Shown here: positions 1-5,100 of the stretch, one piece after another
Layout: each line of letters begins with the position of its first letter
How positions within the stretch are numbered: position 1 is the stretch's first letter
NCBI GenBank assembly: GCA_900770835.1
Contig: CAAGLQ010000292.1
Coordinates: 1-5,100, forward strand
Length of the DNA: 5,100 nucleotides
Source: an uncultured Parabacteroides sp.
Lineage (GTDB): Bacteria; Bacteroidota; Bacteroidia; Bacteroidales; Tannerellaceae
Direction: 5' to 3'
The notes under the pieces: model-generated
Seen by the model: only the letters and a program-made list of their open reading frames with translations
Database searches by the model: none
Told to the model about the DNA's origin: nothing
Program-made: the position numbers and the translations under genes

Positions 1-1258
1 AGCGGCCTTGACCAATAAGCAAGACATCACCCATGAGGATTATAATTCCGTCTTTTGGTTCAACATCGTTGTTGGCATTATAATTTATGTGATCCTTTTT
101 TTCGCAGCTCCTTGGATCGCTGATTTCTTTGAGCAACCTGATTTGTTGTGGGTTTCTCGTATTGTATTTCTAAGCTTATTGTTTGGTTGTTTTGGCACGG
201 CTCAAGCAGCCTATCTATTCAAGAATTTGATGGTGAAAGAGCGAGCAAAAATAGATATTTATGCGCTCTTGCTCTCAAATACGGCTGCTTTAATTATGGC
301 ATTAAAGGGAATGGCTTATTGGGGTATTGCTATTCAAACGGCTCTATATATTGGGTTAGGCACGTTGTTCCGTTGGTATTATTCCCCTTGGCGACCTACA
401 TTCTCTTTCTCTTTACAGCCATTGAAAGAGTTCTTCCCGTTTAGTGTGAAATTGCTATTAACCAATCTGTTTAACCAGTTTTCTACCAATGTATTCTCTA
501 TTCTGTTGGGGAAATTCTTTACAGTGCAACAAGTTGGTTTCTATACCCAAGGTTCCAAATGGACGAATATGGGAGGTGGATTGATCAATGGCATGATCAC
601 GGGAGTGGCGCAACCCGTCTTAGCACAGGTGGTAAACGACAAAGAACGACAACGGAATGTGTTGCGCAAGATGATCCGCTTCACGGCCTTTGTCGCTTTT
701 CCTTTGATGTTTGGTTTGGCATTAGTGGCAGAGGAACTGATTATGATTACAGTGACTGATAAATGGTTGCCGTGTGTACCCATTCTTCAGCTTTTGTGTG
801 TTTGGGGTGCATTCACATCCATTTGTGAACTGTATAAGAACATGGTGATCAGCCATGGAAAATCCAATATCTACCTCTATGCGAATATTGTGTTTGGGGT
901 GGTTCAACTATTAGTACTGATTGCCATGATTCCTTATGGCATCCTTTGGATGGTGGCTGCATACGTGATTGCTTATTTCTTTTGGCTTTTCGCTTGGCAT
1001 TGTTTCGCTAATCGGCTTTGTGGCATCCGATTGCGAGATTTATTGAAAGATGTTACCCCCTATTTGCTACTCACGGCTCTTGCGTTGGGAGCTGGTTGGT
1101 GGAGTGCCACTTTCTTCTCTTCCATTTATGTACGTTTTGTGGTCAAAGTGCTGGTTTCAGCCATTGCCTACCTGCTGATCCTGTGGCAAAGCGGTTCTGT
1201 GGCCTTTCGGGAAAGTATGAACTTTCTGTTGGGACACCGAAATCAAAACAGGGAATGA
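1..1258 (+). CDS. Wzx/WzxC-like polysaccharide flippase, 5'-truncated by the window edge
   Basis: Inner-membrane transporter of the MOP superfamily (polysaccharide synthesis / WzxC type), expected to flip undecaprenyl-linked repeat units to the periplasmic face. The frame is open from base 2 (Ala-Ala before the TTG at 8), so that TTG is an internal Leu and the true start lies upstream. About 418 residues are visible against a usual 470-500, so roughly the first transmembrane pair is missing. Numbering from the TTG codon, hydrophobic segments occur near residues 15-36, 48-70, 84-125, 145-168, 224-246, 255-275, 287-309, 311-333, 349-370 and 376-393. The stretch 170-188 (FFTVQQVGFYTQGSKW) matches the family's 'lG.Y..a.k' region. 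Residues 203-262, with VLAQVVND, basic helix ERQRNVLRKM, FPLMFGLALVAEELI and DKWLPCVPILQLL, match the typical WzxC central block. The C-terminus is short and basic. The family call is secure; the transported glycan is unknown. The next gene follows after 33 bp. Confidence 0.93.
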   Translation, partial: AALTNKQDITHEDYNSVFWFNIVVGIIIYVILFFAAPWIADFFEQPDLLWVSRIVFLSLLFGCFGTAQAAYLFKNLMVKERAKIDIYALLLSNTAALIMALKGMAYWGIAIQTALYIGLGTLFRWYYSPWRPTFSFSLQPLKEFFPFSVKLLLTNLFNQFSTNVFSILLGKFFTVQQVGFYTQGSKWTNMGGGLINGMITGVAQPVLAQVVNDKERQRNVLRKMIRFTAFVAFPLMFGLALVAEELIMITVTDKWLPCVPILQLLCVWGAFTSICELYKNMVISHGKSNIYLYANIVFGVVQLLVLIAMIPYGILWMVAAYVIAYFFWLFAWHCFANRLCGIRLRDLLKDVTPYLLLTALALGAGWWSATFFSSIYVRFVVKVLVSAIAYLLILWQSGSVAFRESMNFLLGHRNQNRE

Positions 1259-1279
1259 GCCGATAATCAGAAATATGTG

Positions 1280-1287
1280 TAACTTTG
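1280..1287 (+). promoter_or_regulatory. Possible Bacteroidetes -7 promoter element (TAACTTTG)
   Basis: TAACTTTG fits the Bacteroidetes primary-sigma -7 consensus TAnnTTTG and sits in the only intergenic gap of the first half of the window, just before the gene at 1292. No TTTG -33 box lies at the expected 19-21 bp upstream (1255-1260 reads ATGAGC), which weakens the call. A start site a few bases downstream would fall at about the ATG at 1292, giving a leaderless message, or a leader of about 15 bases if the ATG at 1307 is used. This could be a secondary internal promoter or a chance match. Confidence 0.35.
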
Positions 1288-1291
1288 TGTC

Positions 1292-2146
1292 ATGTATCCA
1301 TTGAATATGAGGAAAAAACTGACATTAGTGCCAATTGGAGGTTTGGCTAATCGACTTTATGCGATCACTTCAGCCATAGCCTTTTGCGAAGATCATGATA
1401 TTGATCTGAAAGTGGTATGGTTCAAGGATTGGGGCATGGGGGCTGACTTTCACGCTTTGTTTGAGCTTACGGGGAATCATCCTCATGTGGAGATTGTAGA
1501 TGCAACTTGGAAAGATTATATCTATGATCGTCCAAGAAAGAAGAATTTTTGGTTGCCCTATCTGTATCAAAGGTTTGCTTATGACCAATGTGTATATGAA
1601 AGCGCTATTAATAAGGGCTATTCAAACAATGATTTAAAAGATGCTTTTTGCCGTTACAAAGCAGTATATCTTGTGCATTATTGCTCGTTTTATCCTTCTC
1701 GCAAGGGGAATATTTGTCCTTCTGACGATTTAATGCAATTAATAGATCGAAAAAAGGCAGATTTTCAAATCAATAAAGATGTAATAGGCGTGCATATTCG
1801 TAGAACTGATAATACATTATCCATATTAAATAGTCCTTTGTCATTATTCATTGAGAAGATGCAGTATGAGATCTCTGTAAATCCTATAGTTCGATTTTAT
1901 GTGGCTTCTGATGATTTAAATGAAAAGAGAAAATTGCAGGAGAGGTTTGGCGATCGTATATTGACCTCTTTCGATGAGGTTCGCAGAGACAATGAGCGAG
2001 GTATTATAGATGCAGTTGTTGAAATGTATTTGTTGGCTTCTACTAAAAAAATATATGGTTCTTCTGCCAGTACATATTCTCAGTACGCTGCAGAGTTAGG
2101 CGGTATTGATATTGAAATAGTAAAGAGAGACAGTAATGGACAATAA
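1292..2146 (+). CDS. Fucosyltransferase-like GT-B glycosyltransferase (HxRRxD type)
   Basis: 284-residue soluble protein, probably a cytoplasmic glycosyltransferase adding a sugar, plausibly fucose from GDP-fucose, to a lipid-linked intermediate. An N-terminal glycine motif, VPIGGLANRL (residues 13-22), resembles the GGLxNR loop of GT11, NodZ and O-fucosyltransferase relatives. GVHIRRTD (166-173; H168, R170, R171, D173) matches the conserved HxRRxD motif that contacts the donor in this superfamily. FYVASDD (202-208) and the C-terminal DAVVEMYLLASTKKIYGSSAST (starting at 240) match the second and third shared motifs. There is no signal peptide or membrane segment. The start is uncertain: ATG at 1292 or the in-frame ATG at 1307 (residue 6, MRKKLTLVPIGG), neither with a clear ribosome binding site. 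The 3' end overlaps the next gene by 11 bp. The middle of the gene is markedly AT-rich compared with the flippase end. Donor and acceptor are inferred only; a GDP-sugar other than fucose is possible. Confidence 0.75.
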   Translation: MYPLNMRKKLTLVPIGGLANRLYAITSAIAFCEDHDIDLKVVWFKDWGMGADFHALFELTGNHPHVEIVDATWKDYIYDRPRKKNFWLPYLYQRFAYDQCVYESAINKGYSNNDLKDAFCRYKAVYLVHYCSFYPSRKGNICPSDDLMQLIDRKKADFQINKDVIGVHIRRTDNTLSILNSPLSLFIEKMQYEISVNPIVRFYVASDDLNEKRKLQERFGDRILTSFDEVRRDNERGIIDAVVEMYLLASTKKIYGSSASTYSQYAAELGGIDIEIVKRDSNGQ

Positions 2147-3230
2147 TATTGTAAGAATATTAGCATTTTATCTTCCGCAATTCCATCCTATACCCGAGAA
2201 TGATAAATGGTATGGAAAGGGATTCACCGAATGGACAAATGTCGGGAAGGCAAAACCCCTGTTTAAAGGGCATTATCAGCCACAAGTACCGGCTGATTTA
2301 GGCTATTATGATCTGCGTGTACCAGAGACAAGGGAGGCGCAAGCTGCTATGGCGAAAGAATATGGTATCCATGCGTTTTGTTATTGGCATTATTGGTTTG
2401 GTGATGGCAAGCGATTGCTGGAAAGACCTTTTAATGAGGTGTTGCAATTTGGTAAACCGGATTTCCCCTTTTGCTTAGCTTGGGCAAATCATTCATGGAA
2501 AGGGATTTATAATGGTGTAAAAACAAAGGAGTCTCTTATGGAACAAACGTATGGGGGACGGACGGATTATGAGCACCATTTTTATGAGCTTTTGCCTGCA
2601 TTTAAGGATGAACGCTATGTCAAGGTGGATGGAAAGCCTTTCTTCTTGATATTTGCGCCCTTTGAAATACCTGATTCAAAAGAATTTATAGATTATTGGC
2701 AAGAGCTTGCTCATCAAAATGGTTTAAAAGGAATCCATTTTGTGGCTCATACCTATAGACCTGATGAGATAGATAAATTGTTAGCATTAGGATATGATGC
2801 GGTCAATGTTGTTCGTCTATTTGAATACCAACGAGTGGGTTTATCCTTCTTAAGAAAGGTTATCAACAAGATTAATCGGGAGGTTTTTAAACACGGTTTT
2901 TGGTGTCAATATAAAGATGCTATGGAGTATTTCTCGGGTGTGGAGGATGCCAGAGAGGATGTATATCCTACGATTGTCCCCAATTGGGATCATTCTCCCC
3001 GAACTGGACGTTTTGGTGCGATTATGAAAGGTTCAACGCCTAAATTATTCCAAAAGCATGTGGAGCAAGTCTTGCGGTCTGTGTCTGAAAAGACAAACGA
3101 GCACCAGATTGTTATCTTAAAGTCTTGGAACGAATGGGCTGAGGGAAATTATATGGAACCAGATTTAAAATTTGGTAAAGGTTATTTGGAAGCATTACAA
3201 GGCGCACTGATGAAACAAGGAGGAAAGTAA
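2136..3230 (+). CDS. WbsX-like protein with GH99-like fold (Glyco_tran_WbsX family)
   Basis: 364-residue protein of the WbsX family, common in O-antigen and capsule clusters and related to GH99 endo-alpha-mannosidases. Family landmarks in order are AFYLPQFHPIPEND (10-23), WYGKGFTEW (25-33), GIHAFCYWHYWF (77-88), PFCLAWANHSW (111-121), PNWDHSPRTG (282-291) and SWNEWAEGNYMEPD (330-343). The last holds E333 and E336, spaced like the ExxE catalytic glutamates of GH99 enzymes. Length is normal and complete. There is no signal peptide, so it should act in the cytoplasm, unlike secreted GH99 glycan-degrading enzymes. The ATG at 2136 is preceded 5 bases upstream by AAAGAGAGA (2122-2130) and overlaps the previous stop (2144-2146), suggesting translational coupling. 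Family members are often annotated as glycosyltransferases, but biochemical support is thin; a lipid-linked-glycan hydrolase or transglycosidase is equally compatible. The family call is secure, the reaction is not. Confidence 0.9.
   Translation: MDNNIVRILAFYLPQFHPIPENDKWYGKGFTEWTNVGKAKPLFKGHYQPQVPADLGYYDLRVPETREAQAAMAKEYGIHAFCYWHYWFGDGKRLLERPFNEVLQFGKPDFPFCLAWANHSWKGIYNGVKTKESLMEQTYGGRTDYEHHFYELLPAFKDERYVKVDGKPFFLIFAPFEIPDSKEFIDYWQELAHQNGLKGIHFVAHTYRPDEIDKLLALGYDAVNVVRLFEYQRVGLSFLRKVINKINREVFKHGFWCQYKDAMEYFSGVEDAREDVYPTIVPNWDHSPRTGRFGAIMKGSTPKLFQKHVEQVLRSVSEKTNEHQIVILKSWNEWAEGNYMEPDLKFGKGYLEALQGALMKQGGK
3217..3226 (+). promoter_or_regulatory. Strong Shine-Dalgarno sequence that fixes a GTG start
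   Basis: AAGGAGGAAA lies inside the last codons of the WbsX-like gene, with its AAGGAGG core ending 9 bases before the GTG at 3233. It is the strongest ribosome binding site in the window and decides the start of the GT2 gene, because the first in-frame ATG (3272) has nothing comparable before it. It may raise translation of the GT2 gene relative to its neighbours. Confidence 0.7.
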
Positions 3231-3232
3231 TC

Positions 3233-4081
3233 GTGGAGGTTTTCTTATTCATAGATCGAGTGCGTTTGGCAATGGTTAAGCGTTTCTTCAAGAAGAAGCA
3301 GAAATGTTATGCGGATTGGGCGGCAAAAGGATATGTGAATGAACCGTTGGTGACGTTTATCATTCAGTCGCACAATAAGAGCTTGCAAGTCATGCATGTG
3401 GTGGATAAACTGAGACGTTATCCGAAAGCTGAGATTATCGTGATTGATGATGGATCGGAATGGGTACACCATAAACGGTTGGCACGTTACCTAAACGGAG
3501 GCAATGAGTTTCTTGTGAGAGCCAATGACCTCTACGAGAATGTGATGTATGATAAGACTATCCGAATGGCCAATGGCCGTTATATCGCCCTGATGCAGGA
3601 TGATGATGATTTCAAGGACTTGACATGGGTGGATCGGGCAATTACTCTTTTTGAGCAATATCCACAGATGGCCATCTTGGGCGGAAAGGATGGCATGGAT
3701 TTTACTATTGATAAGCAGCAGCAAAAGTTTGAGATCTTTCCCTATACAGATGGATCGCCGGCTGATTTTCGCTTTGTGGCTCATGTAGATCGGGCTCCTA
3801 TGTGGATCAATAAGCCTCTTTTCATGGATAAACTGAAACATATTGATTTTAGTTTCGCACCTTTCCAGTTTGATGACATTGAGCTTTGCTTGCGAGCTTG
3901 GTTGAATGGTTATCAAGTGGGTTGGTATAAGACGGAGTTCTCTTCGTTGAGCGCAGGAGGTATGCGTATTTGGAATAATTCATTCACAGGTGAGCAATGT
4001 CGGAAGAATATACAGCGGCTGTATGAGCTATATGAGGATAAGGAGAAAGTTATAAAAGAGATGGTTTCTATTGCAAAGTAA
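3233..4081 (+). CDS. GT-A family 2 glycosyltransferase
   Basis: 282-residue inverting glycosyltransferase of the GT2/GT-A fold, expected to transfer a sugar from a nucleotide donor to the growing repeat unit at the cytoplasmic membrane face. VTFIIQSHNKS (40-50) begins the first beta strand. EIIVIDDGS (67-75; D72, D73) is the nucleotide-binding edge. YIALMQDDDDF (ending at F127) carries the metal-binding DxD-type cluster D123-D126. FAPFQFDDIELCLRAW (starting near 208, with D214, D215, E217) matches the acceptor-side [ED]D motif holding the likely base. The C-terminal part ends in a helical, charged tail. The N-terminus (residues 3-24) mixes hydrophobic residues with a basic KRFFKKKQK run, which could help peripheral membrane binding. 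The GTG start is chosen because of the strong ribosome binding site at 3217-3226; an ATG at 3272 (residue 14) is the alternative. It begins 2 bp after the WbsX-like stop. Sugar specificity cannot be read from the sequence. Confidence 0.9.
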   Translation: MEVFLFIDRVRLAMVKRFFKKKQKCYADWAAKGYVNEPLVTFIIQSHNKSLQVMHVVDKLRRYPKAEIIVIDDGSEWVHHKRLARYLNGGNEFLVRANDLYENVMYDKTIRMANGRYIALMQDDDDFKDLTWVDRAITLFEQYPQMAILGGKDGMDFTIDKQQQKFEIFPYTDGSPADFRFVAHVDRAPMWINKPLFMDKLKHIDFSFAPFQFDDIELCLRAWLNGYQVGWYKTEFSSLSAGGMRIWNNSFTGEQCRKNIQRLYELYEDKEKVIKEMVSIAK

Positions 4082-4082
4082 A

Positions 4083-5018
4083 ATGGATATAGCCCTATAT
4101 ACTCAGTTGAATGCCTCTTTTGGCCGCACATGTACGTTCAAATTGGGTCGCAGTGCAGGCTTCTTTTCGGAATATAATAATATGATATTGGCGATGGCTT
4201 ATTGCTTAATCCATCGAATACGTTTTCAAATTACCTCTGAGAATACTGATTTTAATGTGCAAAAAGGATGGGCAGGATTCTTTGTGCCTTTTTGTGAAGA
4301 AGTTGAGGATGATGGGCTCCATTATGTAACTGAAAATTGGAGAGCGGCTTTAAAGAATATCATATTACATCGGCATTATGATGCTGTGTTATCGTTGCTT
4401 CCTTATCTGTGGCCATGGAAGAACGAGATGAGGACGCAAGATGTGTTTGGAAAGTGCCGAGATCGTAAATTGGCAAATCGGATTTACGAGATTCCTTCAA
4501 TAGGCTTTCGAGGCAGTTTGCAACAACTATGTGCTCAATTAGTGAACATAACTTGGAGGTATAATGAGGAGACACAAAAGCGGATTGATGAATTGGTAGC
4601 TCCTCTGAACCTGCCCAAGGAGTATGTTGCCATCCATGTTCGCAGAGGGGATAAAGCGACTGAAATTCAGCATACACCTATCCAAGCCTATATGGAGAAA
4701 TTAGGAGGAAAGTATCATAACCTTTTTGTGGCTTCGGATGATTATTCGGTGGTGGAAGAGGTGCGTAAATTATATCCAGATCAACAAGTATGGACGTTGT
4801 GTACTCCTGCAGAAAGAGGCTATGATCAAGCTAAAGCAGATGCGGAATCCCCCGAGGAAAAAGAGAAAAATAGGATTGTGCTTTTTGCTACTATGGAGGT
4901 GTTGAACCGTGCGACTAAATTCGTCGGCACTTATAGTTCGAATATGGGGATGTTTATGGGTATGCGAAATCCTAAAATCTGCCAGGGAGTAGATTTCGAT
5001 CATTGGGTAATTTGGTGA
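4083..5018 (+). CDS. Second fucosyltransferase-like GT-B glycosyltransferase (NodZ/GT23-like motif)
   Basis: 311-residue soluble protein, probably a cytoplasmic fucosyltransferase-like enzyme. AIHVRRGDK (183-191; H185, R187, R188, D190) is close to the HxRRGD motif of NodZ/FUT8-type alpha-1,6-fucosyltransferases and GT11 enzymes. LFVASDD (214-220) and LFATMEVLNRATKFVGTYSS (starting near 267) are the second and third superfamily motifs. The usual N-terminal GGxxNRL loop is replaced by a different block, GRSAGFFSEYNNMILAMAYC (22-41), which probably fills the same place. The central region (90-150) is not recognisable beyond Trp- and Leu-rich stretches. The ATG at 4083 lies 1 bp after the GT2 stop. 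An in-frame TTG at 4071 would extend it by four residues and give an 11-bp overlap, but ATG is preferred; neither has a good Shine-Dalgarno sequence. No signal peptide or membrane helix is seen. Fold-level assignment is good; donor, linkage and acceptor are inferred. Confidence 0.8.
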   Translation: MDIALYTQLNASFGRTCTFKLGRSAGFFSEYNNMILAMAYCLIHRIRFQITSENTDFNVQKGWAGFFVPFCEEVEDDGLHYVTENWRAALKNIILHRHYDAVLSLLPYLWPWKNEMRTQDVFGKCRDRKLANRIYEIPSIGFRGSLQQLCAQLVNITWRYNEETQKRIDELVAPLNLPKEYVAIHVRRGDKATEIQHTPIQAYMEKLGGKYHNLFVASDDYSVVEEVRKLYPDQQVWTLCTPAERGYDQAKADAESPEEKEKNRIVLFATMEVLNRATKFVGTYSSNMGMFMGMRNPKICQGVDFDHWVIW

Positions 5019-5039
5019 TGTTTATTCTCTCAAAGGGGA

Positions 5040-5100
5040 ATGCGTAGAAAACCTGTCATAATTGTCAGGCTTGTTGGTAAGGATATCGTATGGGGAGAGA
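5040..5100 (+). CDS. Probable start of a further gene, cut by the window end
   Basis: An ATG at 5040 opens the only frame on this strand that runs clear from there to the window end: about 20 codons beginning MRRKPVIIVRLVG. The basic start followed by a hydrophobic beta-strand-like VIIVRLVG is typical of the first Rossmann strand of glycosyltransferases or related enzymes. It lies 21 bp after the previous stop and in the same frame. AAAGGGGA (5032-5039) precedes it directly, which is closer than usual for a ribosome binding site. Too little is visible to name a family. It is most likely another member of the same operon. Confidence 0.5.
   Translation, partial: MRRKPVIIVRLVGKDIVWGE

Noticed and set aside
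8..10. TTG as the start of the flippase gene
   Set aside because: The frame is open upstream to the window edge, and the protein would lack the first membrane segments of the family; it is an internal Leu.
3599..3610. GAT tandem repeat (four units) as a possible slippage or phase-variation tract
   Set aside because: It encodes the conserved Asp cluster of the GT-A metal site; four trinucleotide units would not change the frame and are too few to be a contingency repeat.
3491..3916. 141-codon open frame on the minus strand inside the GT2 gene
   Set aside because: It lies wholly antisense to a gene with clear GT2 motifs, has no recognisable domain and shows low-complexity Ile/Leu/His-rich residues typical of a reverse-frame shadow.
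4360..4677. 105-codon minus-strand open frame inside the second fucosyltransferase-like gene
   Set aside because: Fully covered by a coding gene with conserved motifs; no family resemblance and no ribosome binding site considered convincing.
4703..4714. AGGAGGAAAGTA inside the second fucosyltransferase-like gene, repeating the sequence at 3218-3229
   Set aside because: Here it encodes part of LGGKY and no start codon with an open frame follows at a suitable distance, so the repeat is coincidental.
5018..5047. ATG overlapping the TGA stop (TGATG) as the start of the next gene
   Set aside because: This frame reaches a TAG after nine codons (5045-5047), so it is not a gene; the ATG at 5040 is the better candidate.
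5051..5068. CCTG...CAGG inverted repeat as a terminator or hairpin
   Set aside because: Only a 4-bp stem with no T-run after it, and it falls inside the probable next coding region.

Overview
The window reads as an internal piece of a surface-polysaccharide (capsule, exopolysaccharide or O-antigen type) biosynthesis cluster, most likely from a member of the Bacteroidales (Bacteroides, Parabacteroides or Prevotella type). The reasons are an AT-leaning, patchy base composition, sparse Shine-Dalgarno sequences, one match to the Bacteroidetes -7 promoter element (TAnnTTTG), and proteins that resemble those of Bacteroidales capsule loci. The species call is inference; nothing here identifies a genus.

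All genes lie on the + strand and are tightly packed. The order is: (1) the 3' part of a Wzx/WzxC-like flippase, whose 5' end lies before the window (1-1258); (2) a 33-bp gap holding the promoter-like element; (3) a small GT-B glycosyltransferase with an HxRRxD fucosyltransferase-type motif (1292-2146); (4) a WbsX/GH99-like protein overlapping it by 11 bp (2136-3230); (5) a GT-A family 2 glycosyltransferase with a GTG start and the best ribosome binding site in the window (3233-4081); (6) a second, divergent HxRRxD fucosyltransferase-like protein starting 1 bp after the previous stop (4083-5018); (7) the probable beginning of another gene cut by the window end (5040 onward).

Taken together, the cytoplasmic transferases (two fucosyltransferase-like, one GT2) and the WbsX-like protein would build a repeat unit on undecaprenyl phosphate, and the flippase would move it across the inner membrane. 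No polymerase, initiating sugar-phosphate transferase, nucleotide-sugar synthesis gene, RNA gene, mobile element, CRISPR array or convincing terminator is visible. No non-coding stretch is longer than 33 bases.

The points most worth a second look are the WbsX-like protein, which keeps a hydrolase-type ExxE acidic pair yet sits inside a biosynthetic operon without a signal peptide; the pair of divergent fucosyltransferase-like genes in one operon; and the sharp composition change between the flippase and the gene after it. I do not see a clear-cut, wholly new system.
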